Shown here: piece after piece, positions 16,185-32,470 of the stretch | Layout of the letters: the number at the start of each line of letters is the position of its first letter | Position numbering within the stretch: position 1 is the stretch's first letter | Source: Aquila chrysaetos chrysaetos | Taxonomy: Eukaryota > Chordata > Aves > Accipitriformes > Accipitridae | Direction: 5' to 3' | NCBI RefSeq assembly: GCF_900496995.4 | Contig: NC_044018.1 | Location: 28,054,858-28,118,857 of the forward strand | DNA: 64,000 nucleotides | The notes under the pieces: generated by a model | What the model was told of the DNA's origin: nothing | Seen by the model: only the letters and a program-made list of their open reading frames with translations | Databases searched by the model: none | Made by a program: the position numbers and the translations under genes

Positions 16185-19100
16185 ATGGGGCGGCCGGGGG
16201 GGCTCTTGCTGCTGCCGCTGCTGCTGGCGGCCCCGGGGGCGGCCGGGACAGGTAAGGGACTTGGGGGGGCACCCGCGGGGAGGATCCCTTCCCCCACCCC
16301 AGGCACCCTGACCCCCCCCTCCGACCCCCCCCCGGGTGTCCCCAGGGTCCTGCGAGCCCCAGGCGTCCTGCGAGGCGTGTGTCCGCTCCCACCCGCGATG
16401 CGCCTGGTGTGAGGACCCGGTGAGTGTGGGGACCCCCCCGATCCCCCCCCACCCTGACCCCCTCCTCACCCTGACCCCCCCACCCCACCCGCAGCGCTCA
16501 GGGTCCGGTTTTGGGGGTTCCCCACCATACTGGGGGGCGTTGTGTCCCTGGGGGGGGGGGCCGTGTCCGTGGGGGTCACAGTGTGGCTTTGGGGTCCCCC
16601 TGGGGGGTCGCAGGGTGGGGTGGGGGAGTGGGGTGCGCTGGGGTCCCTGGGGGTCCCCCTGAGATGTGGGGTCCCCGTGTCCCGTGGGGGGTTCCATGCA
16701 GTCCCCATTTCCCGTGGGGGGTCACCGTGTCCTGTGGGGTCCCCACGAAGTCCCCATGTCCGTGGGGGTCCCTGGGTGCCCTGGGGTCCCCTGGGGCTGC
16801 AGCATCCTGTTGCAGTAGGGGTGCAGCATGGGGGGGGGCCTGGTGTCCCTTGGGGTGTCCCACGGGGTCACAGTGTGCTGTGGGGTGGCAGCTGTGCTGT
16901 GGGGGTCCCCGGTGTGACGCAGGGGGGGGGGCACAGCATCCCTGTGGGTCCCCAGTGAGGCACGAGGCCCCTTATGTGCCATGGGGTGCCGGGGGGGGGG
17001 TCCCAGGCTCCCTGGGGACCGTGTGCCTGGGGGTCCCTGGGCCCCCAAGTATCCCATGAGGGTCCCTGTTGTCCCTGGGGCCCCCATGTGCTGTGGGGCC
17101 TGGTGGGTGCCAGCCCCCCACCCCCCTCCCTTGCGTGACCCCCCCCCCCCATCCCTGCGGTTTGTCACCAGGAAGCAGCAAAACCTCAGTGACAAACAGC
17201 CGGGGGGGGTTGAGGGGGGTGGGGGTGGCCCCCCCGCAGCACCCAGCACCCGCCTGTCTCCCACGTCCCCTCGGGGGCAGGGACGTGGGGTGCAGGGGAA
17301 CGTGGGGTGCAGGGGAACGTGGGGTGCAGGGGATGCAGAACGTGGGGTGCAGGGGAACGTGGGGTGCGGGGGGGGTGCAGGAGGGACACCGCAGAGGGAC
17401 GCGGGGTGCAGGGAGGCGAGGTCTGGGACGATGGGCGCTGGGGACGCGAGCGATGGGTGCAGGAGGGATGTGGGGCGCAGAGCGATGGCTGCCAGGGAGG
17501 TGGGTGCTGGGGGGGTTGTGGGGTGCAGGTGGCTGTGGGGTGCGGGGCGGTGGGTGGAGGGGGGATGTGGGGCGCGGCGGGACGTGGAGCGGTGGGTGCG
17601 GGGGCAGGGTGGGGCAGGGGGTGCTGGCGCTGACCCCCGTCTCCCGCAGGATTTCACGCGGGGGGGGCAGGCAGAAGCCACCCGCTGCGCCCCGCGGGAG
17701 GCCCTGGAGCGAGCTGGGTGCCCCCCCGGCGCCGTGGTGGAGCCCCGCGGCAGCGTGCGGGTGCTGGAGGATGAGGAGCTGGGTCCCGGGGGGGGCCGGG
17801 GGGGGCCCACCCAGCTGCGGCCCCAGAGCATCCAGCTGCTTCTCCGGCCGGGTGAGGGGGGGGGCACGGGGAGAGGAATGGGGGGGGGGGAGAAGATGCA
17901 GAAGATGGGGGGTGGTGGGGGAGATGGACGGGGGGGGGAAGGAGATGTGGGATGGGTAGCGAGTTGGAGGGGGTGAAGAGGAAGGTGGAGGATGGCTGGG
18001 GGGCTGGAGAAGGAGGATGGAGGGGGGGACGGGGAGATGGGGCAGCCCCATGCTGGGGGGGCTGGGGAAGGGTGCCGGTGGGATGCGGGGGGAGCTGGGA
18101 GCTTAGTTTTGGTGGGGGGGAGGCTATCGGCCCCCCCTGACCCCCACCCCAGGGGAGGAGCAGAGCTTCCAGGTGCGGTTCCGGCGGGCGCAAGGCCACC
18201 CCGTGGACCTCTACTACCTGATGGATCTCTCCTACTCCATGAGGGACGACCTGGAGAACGTCCGCAAGCTGGGCAGCGACCTCCTGGCCGCCCTACGCAA
18301 CGTCACCTCCTCCGTCCGCATCGGTGGGGACACGCCGGGGGGGGGCCGCCGGGGGGATTTCGGGGTGCTCGGGTGCCCCCCCCCCCCACGCTCCTGCAAC
18401 ACCAAAGCTTTGTTCCCCACCAGGTTTCGGCTCTTTCGTGGACAAGACGGTGCTGCCCTACGTCAGCACGGTGCCCTCCAAACTGCGTAACCCCTGTCCG
18501 GAGCGGCAGGAGCCCTGCGACCCCCCCGCCGCCTTCCGCCACGTCCTCTCCCTCACCGCCGACGCCGGGGAGTTCGCCGAACGCGTCAGCCGCCAGCGCA
18601 TCTCCGGCAACCTGGACGCACCCGAGGGCGGCTTCGACGCCATCATGCAGGTGGCCGTCTGCGAGGTCAGTGGGCGAGGGTGGGAGCGGGCAAAGCCGGG
18701 GGGGGGGGGTGTGCAAGGGTGCCCGCCGGCAAGCGGGCACATGGGAGTGAGTGTGCGCGGGTGTAGGTGAGCCTGCGTGCGAGAGGATCTGCAAGAGGAC
18801 GCGCGAGCGTTTCTGTGTGCAAGTGTACCTGCGAGTGTGGCTGGGAACGTGGCTGTGTGCAAGAGCATCTGCAAGTGTGCCTGCCTGAAACCACGCTTGC
18901 CTGCAAGTGTTGCCTGCACACAGGAGCATCTGCAAGTGCGCATGCAAGCATTTCTGCGTGCAAGAGTGCGTGCAAGTCTGTGAGCATGCCTGCATGCAAG
19001 AGCGAGTGCAAGCGTGCCTGCCTGCAAGCGATCCTGCAAATGCGTCTGCCTGCAAGAGCGTGTGCAAGCGTGCGTCCAAGCATGCCTGCCTGCCTGCGTG

Positions 19101-22100
19101 GGTGCCTGCAAGAGCGTGTGCAAGTGTGCGTGCAAATGTGCTTGCCTGCAAAAGCGTGTGCAAGCATGCGTGCAAGCATGCCTGCCTGCAAGCGAGCCTG
19201 CATGCGTGGGTGCCTGCAAGAGCATGTGCAAGTGTGTGTGCAAGCATGCCTGCCTGCAAGAGGATGTGCAAGTGTGTGTGCAAATGTGCTTGCCTGCGAA
19301 AGCATGTGCAAGAGCATGTGCAGGTGCGCCTGCCTGCAAAAGCGCCTGCCAGCGTGCGTGCAAGCACAACTGCCTGCAAGTGTGTGTGCAAGTGTTGCTG
19401 CATGCAAAAGCACATGCAAGTGTGCCTGCAAGAGCATGTGCAAGCATGTGTGCGTGCAAGCAAGCATGCATGCCTGCAAGTGAGCCTGCATGCATGGGTG
19501 CCTGCAAGAGCATGTGCAAGTGTGTGTGTGCGCAAATGTGCCTGCCTGCAAGTGTGGGTGCAAGCATGCCTGCATGCAAAAACCTGTGCAAGCATGCATG
19601 CATGCAAGCTTGCCAGTGCCCACGCACGTGTCCAAGCTTGGCGTGCACCCTGTTGCGAGCCCCCCCCCGCCCGTGCCCCCCCAGGAGCGCATCGGCTGGC
19701 GCCCCGTCACCCGCCTGCTGGTCTTCGCCTCCGACGACACCTTCCACACGGCGGGGGACGGCAAACTGGGTGGCATCGTCGTCCCCAGCGACACCCGCTG
19801 CCACCTTGATGCCAGCGGCGTCTACACCAAAAGCCACCTCTATGTAGGTCCCCAGGCACCGGGGGGGGGGGTGGCTGGGGGGGGGGGCCCAGCACCCATG
19901 CTCCCCCCCCCTTGCAGGACTACCCCTCGGTGGGCCACTTGGCCCAAGTGCTTTCGGCCGCCAACATCCAGCCCATCTTTGCCGTGACGGGTCCCACCGT
20001 GCCCGTCTACCAGGTGAGAGAGGAGGGGGCTGTCCCGGGACGGGGACGGGGGGGGATCCCTGAGGGGGGGGTCCCGGGCCCCCCCTGACCCTGTGCCCGC
20101 GCAGGAGCTGAGCCGCCTGATCCCCAAGTCGGTGGTGGGGGAGCTGCGGGAGGACTCCAGCAACGTGGTGCAGCTCATCGCTGACGCCTACAACGTGAGG
20201 GGGGGACACACGGGATGCCTGGGTGGGGTGGCCCCCCCCAGATGGGGTGGGTGCCCCCCAGGGAGGGTCGGTGGGTGCTGACGCCCATGGGTGCCCCCCC
20301 CCCCCAGAGCCTCTCGTCCACCGTGGAGCTGCAGCACTCGCCGCTGCCCCCTGGCATCAGCCTCAGCTACGAGTCCCACTGCGGGGGCCCCCCCGGCCCC
20401 CCCCGGCCCCATGGGGGCCTCTGCACCGGCGTCCGTGTCAACCAGGAGGTGGGGGGACATGGGGGGGGACATTGGGGGGATATAGGGAGACATGGGCACA
20501 GGCTTGGTGGGCATGGGGGGGACATGGGGGGACATCGGCACAGGCATGGGGGGGCACAGGGGAGGCATGGGTGGTCACAGGCTCGGGGGGGCTGGGGGGG
20601 CACGGCCGCAGGTTGGGGGGGACACGGCCCCGTGGGGCAGCGGGCAGGGCTGGGGGTGCTGGGCTGGGTCAGGCTGGGCTGGGCTGCTCCCCCCCCCACC
20701 CCGGGGGTGACAGGGCTGGGACGTGGGGGACCCACGGGGGTGGCAGAGCCCCAGGGACTGATCCTGCACCCGCCCGTGTCCCCCCCGTCCCGTGTCCCTG
20801 CCTGTCCGACCTGTCTGTGTGTCCTTCTGCATCCCCTTGTGCCGTGGGTGCCCCCCCCCCGCAGGTGACCTTCACGGTGCGGGTGCAGGCGGGGGTCTGC
20901 CTGGGGTCCCCGCAGCGGGTGGGACTGCGGGTGCTGGGCTTCACCGAGGAGCTGAGCCTGGAGCTGGGCACCCTCTGCGGGTGCTCCTGCACCCACCACC
21001 AGCCCCAGGCCCCCCTCTGCCACGGCGGCACCCTCCTCTGCGGGGTCTGCAGGTACCGAGGGGGGGGCATGGGACAGGGTGGGGCGGCAGGATGGGGATC
21101 TGGGGGGGTGGGCTGGAGGCAATGGGGGGGAAGGGGGGGTCCATGGGGTGGGCTGGGGGTCCAAGGGGAGGGATGGAGGCAAAGCGGGGGGGTGTCCATG
21201 GGGCAGGGGGGGGGGGCTGACCATGGCTGATACCCCCCCCCCTTGCCCCAGGTGCCCTGGGGGCCGTCGGGGCCGTCGGTGCGAGTGCGAGGGAGCGGCG
21301 GCGGAGGCGGCGGAGGCGGCGGGGGGCTGCCGGCCCCCCAACAGCACAGGGCCCCCCTGCAGCGGCAGAGGCCAGTGCGTCTGCGGCGCCTGCGAGTGCC
21401 CCCCTGGGCTCAGCGGGACCCTCTGCCAGTGCGACAACAGCGGCTGCGAGCGCCATGAGGGGCTGCCCTGCGGAGGTGGGGGGGGGGCCACGGGGGCCAC
21501 GCCTGTGCCTGTCCTGGGGGTTCCCATCCCTGGGCAGGGGGGGCTGTCCCCATGGCATGTCCCCATGGGTCCCATCCCTGTCACATGTCCCTGTCCCCAC
21601 GGGTCCCATCTCCAAGGGGGTCCCATCCCCATGGCGTGCTCCTGTCCCACGGGTCCTGTCCCCATCGTGTCCCTGTCCCCGTGGGGGTCCCGTCCCAATC
21701 AGGTGCCCCTGTCCCCACGGGTCCCCTCCCCACTGCATGTCCCACGGGGGTCCCGTCCCCATCACGTTCCCATCCCACTACGGGTGGTCCCATCCCTGTC
21801 CCACGGGTCCCACGCGGGAGCGGGGGTCCGGGGGACACCGCGGTGGCCCGTTGGGGCCGTGTGATGCCAGCGCGGTGCCCAGGCCCGCAGCGGGGCAAGT
21901 GCGTGTGCGGGACGTGCCGGTGCCACGAGGGCTTCGGGGGCAGCGGCTGCGGTTGCCCCCTGGGCCGGGGGGGCTGCCTGCACGGTGGCCGGGAGTGCAG
22001 CGGCCACGGGCGCTGCGTCTGCGGGAGCTGCCTCTGCCAGCCCGGCTACGTGGGACCCTTCTGCGCCCGCTGCCCCTCCTGCCGCACCCCCTGCCAGCGC

Positions 22101-23690
22101 CTCCGGTGAGCCCCCGGCATGGGGACATGGGACAGGGACCGGGATTGGGATGGGGACATGGGACGTGGGTGGGGACAGAGGTCATGGGGGGGGGGAATGG
22201 GGTGGCCGGGGGTATGGGGACAGAGATTGGGATGGGGACACGAGTGGGGAGGGGACAGGGGCTGAGGGGATGGGGACAGGGACACGGGACGCAGCTACGG
22301 GCGGGGACCAGGACTGGGACATAGGACAAGGGTGGGGAGGGGGTGGGGGAACGGGGACAGGGACTGGGGATGGGACACGGGTATGGGGGGGTAGGGGGGC
22401 TGAGGGGATGGGGACAAGGGATGGGGGGGACGAGGACACAGGCATGGAGGGGATGGGACAGGGAAGATGTGGGACAGGGATGGAGCTGGCGGGGGACACG
22501 GGGACAGGGATGGGGCCACGGGGTCAGCGAGGGCGGTGGGCCGGGGGGGGGGGGGGGCAGGGGGGCCAAGGCCAGCGCCCTGAGGGGGGGGCCGGGGGTC
22601 CCCAGGGACTGCGCCGACTGCAGTGCCTTCGGGCTGGGGCCGCTGCGGGGGAACTGCAGCCATGCCTGCGCCCATGTCACCACCCGGGTGCTGCCCGCGC
22701 CCCCCCCGGACCCCCACGCCTGGTGCCGGGAGAAGACTGAGGATGGCCGCGTCCTCCTCATCCTCATCGAGGGGGAGGGTGGCGAGGATGAGGATGAGGA
22801 CAGGGAGGTGACGCTGACCGTCTGGGTTGAGGAGGGTGAGTGCGGGGGCACCCCGGGGACCCCCATGCCCCCCCAGCGATGCCATGTCCCCACAGACCCT
22901 CCGCCCAGGAGTCCCTGCACCCTACGGGACCCCTCTGCCTGTCGGGGGGGTCCCTGTCCTGAGGGACCCTGCACCCCAAAGGACACCCTGCCCAAGGGGG
23001 GGGGGGGTCCCTGCACCCCAATAAACCCTGCACCCCACAGGGCCCTATGCCTGGGCGGGGGGGTGTTTGCACCTATGGGACCCCCATGCCCCAAGGGCCC
23101 CATATACCTGGGGGAGCATCCTTGCACCCCCAGACACCTATGGCTGGGTGGTTGGGGGGGGGGGGGGAAGTCTTTGCACCGACAGGACCCCATGGATTGG
23201 GGGGGGGGGGGTGTTTCCCTGCACCCATGGGACCCTGTGGGTGGGTGGTCCTCACCCCCATGGGACCCTGTGGGTGGGGGGGTCCTTGAGCCTGTGGGAC
23301 CCTGCGGCTGCTTGGACGGGGTCCTCGCTGCCATGGCCCCCCCCGCCCAGCCCTGCCCCTCTCCCCCAGCCGGGGCGGAGGGCACGGCGGGGCTGGTGGC
23401 CGGGCTGGTGGCCGGGACGGTGGCACTGGGGCTGCTGGTGCTGGGGCTGTACCGCATCGCCACCGAGGTCTACGACCGGCGGGAATTTCGGCGCTTCCAG
23501 CGGGAACGCCAGCACGCCCGCTGGAACGAGGTGACCATCCCCACGTACCCTCTCTGTCCCCAAACTGGGGCTACCCCCCCACCCTGGGTCAGGGCCCTGA
23601 CCCCCCCCCCGGCTGTCCTCCCCACAGAACAACCCCCTCTTCAGAAGTGCCACCACCACCACCGTCAACCCCAGTTACCGGCCGGGCTGA
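16185..23690 (+). CDS. ITGB7: Integrin beta-7, 15 coding exons
   Basis: Beta chain of leukocyte integrins alpha4-beta7 and alphaE-beta7, a plasma-membrane adhesion receptor. Coding exons: 16185-16251, 16346-16419, 17650-17851, 18153-18323, 18424-18665, 19685-19843, 19918-20013, 20105-20194, 20308-20448, 20865-21052, 21252-21475, 21883-22105, 22606-22835, 23370-23530, 23628-23690 (2331 nt, 776 aa; human is 798). Signal peptide about 1-21 (Leu-rich), then cysteine-rich PSI. The beta-I domain carries MIDAS residues D139, S141, S143 (DLSYS). Cys-rich EGF repeats lie in exons 10-13. The transmembrane helix is about 705-731. The tail has the YDRREF hinge and NPLF and NPSY adaptor motifs. All GT-AG and in frame. 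Assigned to beta-7 rather than another beta by tail sequence and by position between RARG and ZNF740. Odd: an Ala/Glu tract in exon 11. Confidence 0.95.
16560..17010. repeat. GTCCCCGTGTCCCGTGGGG repeat in ITGB7 intron 2
   Basis: Degenerate units of about 20-30 bp containing CCGTGGGGGTCACCGTGTCC. Fills the first part of intron 2. Confidence 0.65.
17280..17630. repeat. GGGTGCAGGGGAACGTG repeat in ITGB7 intron 2
   Basis: Starts with near-exact 18-bp copies (GTGGGGTGCAGGGGAAC) and decays to GGTGCAGGGAGGCG-type units up to the acceptor of exon 3. Confidence 0.75.
18720..19640. repeat. 0.9-kb GCCTGCAAGNGTGTGCAAG array in ITGB7 intron 5
   Basis: Dense tandem array of TGCAAG hexamer combinations (GTGCAAGCATGC, GCCTGCCTGCAAG, GAGCGTGTGCAAGTGTGC), many with a super-period of about 60 bp. 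The plus strand reads as Cys/Lys-rich open frames and the minus strand as Cys/His/Leu-rich frames over 400 codons, because the unit lacks stops in several frames. Interpreted as a minisatellite, not a coding exon. Confidence 0.85.
20449..20660. repeat. GGGGGGACATGGGCACAGG repeat in ITGB7 intron 9
   Basis: Short tandem array right after the exon 9 donor site; G-rich on the sense strand. Confidence 0.65.
21490..21830. repeat. GTCCCCATGGGTCCCATCC repeat in ITGB7 intron 11
   Basis: Units of about 20-25 bp with CCTGTCCCCACGGGTCCC; this one is C-rich on the sense strand, unlike most introns here. Confidence 0.7.
22110..22530. repeat. GGGATGGGGACAGGGAC repeat in ITGB7 intron 12
   Basis: Tandem GACAGGGACTGGGATGGGGA-type units through intron 12, purine-rich on the sense strand. 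Confidence 0.8.
22860..23330. repeat. CTGCACCCCA / GGGACCCTG repeat in ITGB7 intron 13
   Basis: Loose 30-45 bp units with CCTGCACCCC and GGGACCC words between exons 13 and 14. No coding signal. Confidence 0.6.
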
Positions 23691-23779
23691 GGGGACAACG
23701 GGGACACCCCGAAAGCCACCCCAACCCCACTGTGTCCCCAGGGACACCCCCCCCCCCCCCGCTGTGCTGGAAGACTCTC

Positions 23780-23785
23780 AATAAA
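23780..23785 (+). terminator. ITGB7: ITGB7 polyadenylation signal AATAAA
   Basis: AATAAA 90 bp after the stop codon, followed by GT-rich sequence (GTGTCCCCAACGTGTG). Gives a very short 3' UTR. Confidence 0.85.
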
Positions 23786-23975
23786 AGGAGCCGCCGTGTC
23801 CCCAACGTGTGACACTGTCACCTCCCTTTGCCAGTGGGGCCAGGTCCCCAGGGAGGGAGGTAAGTGGGTGCTGGGGGGGGGGGGGGGGGGGGGCGACAGC
23901 TCCCAGCCAGATCCAGCCCCCCCCCTCCCATCAAGAAGTGGAGCCCGGGTTAAAAAAGAAAAAACCCGACGAGTT

Positions 23976-23981
23976 TTTATT
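23976..23981 (-). terminator. ZNF740: ZNF740 polyadenylation signal (minus strand AATAAA)
   Basis: TTTATT on the plus strand reads AATAAA on the minus strand, about 1.95 kb after the ZNF740 stop. With the ITGB7 signal at 23780 the two genes end tail-to-tail about 200 bp apart. Confidence 0.65.
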
Positions 23982-25927
23982 TAAATAAACCCTAAAGGCC
24001 GGGGCGGGGGGACAGGGACCGACGCTGCGGGGGGGGGGGGGGGGGGGGGGGGGAACACGCTGGGGACGGCTTAGAAAAAAACTACAGTTTAAAAGTGACA
24101 CAGGGTCAGCCCTGCGGCCGCACCCTGACACCCCCCCCCCCCCCCGCCCCGGGGCCGCACCCTGACCCCCCCCGCCCCCCCTTCCCTTCCCCCATAGCAA
24201 AATAAGTGTATTAAAACCCCAAAAATCAACAAAAAACCACCCCCAAAATGAAGCTGGGGGGGCGTGGGGCCCCTGTGCCCCCTCCCTGGGGGGGCGTGTC
24301 TGGATGCGGCCGCTGCACTTTTGCCCTCACCGGTGCAGACGGTGAAACCTCCGTGCCGCCAGTTTCGCTCCCGGTTTCGTTCCCGGTTTTAGTCAGCCCC
24401 CCCGGCTTTCCCACGCCGGGGCAGGGTCCGACCCCCCCAAGCTCCCAAAAACCTGGCCTGGCCCTCCCCCCCTCAAATCCCAGAGACGCAAAAGGCCGAC
24501 GGGGACAGAGTCAGGCGAGGGGGGGTCACAGCTCCTGCCTGCAGCCCCGTGCCGGGAGCTGCCCAAGCTGAAGCTCTTCTTGCAGCGCAGCCGGGGGGGG
24601 GGGCGCCCAAAATGGGGGAGAGCGGGGTGTCTCCTGTCCATTGGGGTGTCCCGACGCGGTATCAACAGAGACAGCACAACCGCCCCCCCCCCGCCGCCCA
24701 CAGCCGCATTCGGTACCGACCCCAGTTCCAGGCAGCACCAGAAAGAGGAACAGGGCGCAAAAATGATGACTTGGGGGCGGGGGGGGGAGCAGCAGCCAAA
24801 TTCGGCCCCTTTGCTCCCCCCCGGCATGGAAGCGTTCGACGCGGGACGGCACAGCGTCCAGGACCCGCTTGCAGAGCAGTCTGTGCTTTGGGGGGGGGGT
24901 CGCAAGAGGGGCTGGGGGGGCAGCCAGGCACCGTCGGCATCCCCAGGACTGTCCCCAAAGAGCCCGGCTCTTCTCCGGCGTCCCCGAAATGCGGCGTGGG
25001 GGCGAGCAGGGGTGACCCCCCTCCCCGGCAGGGAGGAGGGCTGGGAGCTGGGGTGGGGGGGGGGTCTCTCCACGGCCACCCCTTGCCCCCCCCCCGAGGC
25101 TCCGGGGATGTTCAGGTCAAGTCAAGGGTCTTCCCCTCAGCATCGGGGTTTTCCAGCAAACGGCCCGTTTTTGGGTGAGGCTCCGTCTCACCTCAGCACC
25201 CCCCCCCAGGTGCGTCACAGCCCCGGCCCCCCCACCAGAGCCGGGGGTGGAGGCGAGCAAAGGCAACGGCCCCAAAACGCGCGCGGAAAGAAGAAGAAAA
25301 CAACAACAAAAAAACCCAATGAAGAAACTCAAAAGGAAAAGGGAAGCACCGCAGAGCTTGCTGCTGGGACGGCCCCCCCCCCCGCAGCCGACAGCTGCTG
25401 CAGCCCCACCAACGCTTGTTTTTCCTCTTTTTTCTCAAAAAACAACAAAAAAAAAGGGGTTAGACACGGTTCCTCCCTGCGAGACCCTCCTACCTGAGAG
25501 CCGAGCGCCTGCGCGAGCCCGTCCGGCGGCCGAAAGGAAGCGGTCGGGGCTGGAGGCGTCCCGGTTTTGCTCTGCTTTAGGCCGGCTTGGGGCTCCAAGC
25601 CTTTCCTGAGAGGGGGAGGGCGGGACTCGGGAATAAAACGGGGGGGGGGGGGGAAATAAGAGGCAGGTTTAGAGGCAGCTGCCTGCGGTTTCTGCCGGTC
25701 GGGGGAAGGTTTTTCCAGATCATCTTCGAGTTATGGACAGCGCTGTCAGCTGAAAGTCCGGGCGAGCGGCCGGCTCTTCCCCGTCCCTGCCGCGGGGAGC
25801 TGGAACAGGGGCGAAAACCCAGGAGAAACGGAGGAGGAGGAAGGAAGGGGGGGGGGAGGAAGGAAAAACAACCACCCCCGGAGCTGCCGTCGGCGTTCCC
25901 AGCCGGTGCCGGGGCTCAGCTCGGCTC
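23982..25927 (-). other. ZNF740: ZNF740 3' UTR (inferred)
   Basis: Minus-strand sequence between the ZNF740 stop and the last plausible poly(A) signal. Contains a 25-base G run on the plus strand (24029-24053) and an A-rich stretch (about 25290-25460). No other gene is evident; open frames here are short and lack splice context. Confidence 0.5.
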
Positions 25928-30708
<4,781 letters not shown>

Positions 30709-31129
30709 CTTGTGTCTGTCTGTCTGTCCTCGACAAACGGATTGTAACAATTCTTTAGCCTTAATTCTCGCCCAGGAAAAGAATTTTTTTAACGGTTAGA
30801 AAGGTGGGTTCAGTTAATCATTTTTTTTTTTTTTTTGCCGGGCTCGTCCAGTACCCTCCACTTTGCCGACATCTTTGCCCCGGCGCCGCGGGTGCGGTGA
30901 GGCGCTTCCTCCTCAACCCCGGGGGGGGCTGGCAGGGTTAGGCAGGGTTAGGCAGGATGGGCAGCTGCCCGTAACGCTTCTTAGAGAGGGGACATCTCCC
31001 CTCCCTTCCCCCCCCCGCCCCCCCCTGCCCGGGGCGGGAGCCGGCTCCCCGCGGGGACAACGCTGCTGCCGCTGCCGGTGCCGGTGCCGGTGCCGGTCTT
31101 CGCCTGCGGGGAGGGAGGGGATGGTTATG

Positions 31130-31780
31130 GGGGGGGAGGGCCCCCCCGGGATGGGGGGGGGCGACCGGCCCCAAGGTTGGGGGGGCGGGGGTCCCTGTCC
31201 CTGCTGAGCCCCAGCCAGACCCCCCCACAGGGTCGATTTGGGTGTGGGGGATAGGAGGTGGGGGGGGGTGGCTCTGGGGTGGGGGGGTGACACGGGTGGG
31301 GATGATGGCATGGGGGGGGCAGGGGGTGACACTGGGGGAGGGCAACCTTGGAGTGTGTGGGGGGTGTTCCAAGGTGGGGGTGAATGACCCTGAGGGTGCA
31401 CAAGGGGGGTCCTGGGGGTGTGAGTGACCCTGGGGTGTGCGGGGGGGGTGTCCTAGGGTGAGATGACATGGGGATGGGAGGATCCTGGGGGGCTGACCCT
31501 GTGTGCCAGGGGTGCCACGGGGGGGGCTGGTGTCCCAGGGCGGGGTGACATGTCGGGGGCTGGGGATGATCCCCGGGGGGGTCACCCTGTGCGTGTGTGA
31601 GGGGTGTGCCAAGGCGGGGGGTCCCGGGGTGGGTCCCAGGGCGGGGGGGGTCCCGGGGAGGGGGACTGTGATCCTGTGTCAGGGCGGGATGACACCGGGG
31701 CTCCCGGGGCGGGCACCGGGGGTGGGGGGGGGGTCACACCGGGGGGGGGGGTGTGTGTCACACCGGGGGCAGAGGGGTGA
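31130..31780. repeat. GGGGGTGACACTGGGG-type degenerate repeat
   Basis: G-rich units (GGGGTGTGCGGGGGGTG, CCTGGGGTGACA) within the first ZNF740 intron, next to the CpG island. No gene. Confidence 0.55.
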
Positions 31781-31789
31781 CCCCGCGGG

Positions 31790-32470
31790 GGGGGGGGGCC
31801 GCCCCTCCCGGTAGGGGCGTACCGCGCCTGCGCGCTGGGCCCGCCCGGCCATTTCCCCCCCCCACCCCCCCCCGCCGCCCCCCGCTTCCCCCTCCCCCCC
31901 CCCCCCCCCCGGTGCCGCCCGGGAGGGGCGGGGCTGAGGCGGCGGCGGCCGGGCCCGGTGAGACGCGCGGCCAGGCCCCGCTAGGCCGGGCCGGGCCGGG
32001 CCGGGCCGTGAGCCCGATACCGCCCGCCCCCCCCCCTCCCTCCCTCCCGGGGAGCTCCGTGCCGGCGGGAAGGAGCGGGTCCGTACCTGCCGCGACCCCT
32101 CCGCGCTCCGCTCCGCGCCGCCCGCCGCACCGACAAGTTTACAAACAGCCGCGGCCCCAGCGCCCCCCCCCCCTTCCTCGGCCGCCGCCGCCGACCCGGA
32201 ACCGGAAACACCCGCCCCCCCGCCGCGCCAGCGCTTCCGGCGGGGGAGCGGCAGGGAAGTGGGGGGGGGAAGGGCCGTGCGCGCCGCCGCGCATGCGCGC
32301 CGCCGCGCCGTGACGCCGCCGCCTGCGACGCCATCTTAGGGTCGGGGCTGTTGCCGGGGCAACGCGGGACGGCGCGGCCTGGTCCGGCGGTGGGCCCGGG
32401 CCCGGGTCCCGGCCCGGGCCGGAGCCCCCGCTGCCCGCCCTGGTTGCCCCGGGGGAGCCGCCTGTACGTC
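31790..32470. promoter_or_regulatory. Bidirectional CpG-island promoter, ZNF740 (-) / CSAD (+)
   Basis: Very CpG-dense. Contains NRF1-type GCGCATGCGC (32289-32298) and CGCCTGCGCG (about 31826-31835), and a YY1-type GCCATCTT (32330-32337). On the minus strand a good donor (CGGCAG then GTACGG, near 32090) marks a likely non-coding first exon of ZNF740. In human, ZNF740 and CSAD are also head-to-head. No TATA box. Confidence 0.7.

Noticed and set aside
18458-20209. Minus-strand Cys/His/Leu-rich open frame of nearly 600 codons, and plus-strand Cys/Lys-rich frames
   Set aside because: Produced by the TGCAAG array in ITGB7 intron 5 and antisense of ITGB7 exons; the unit lacks stop codons in several frames.
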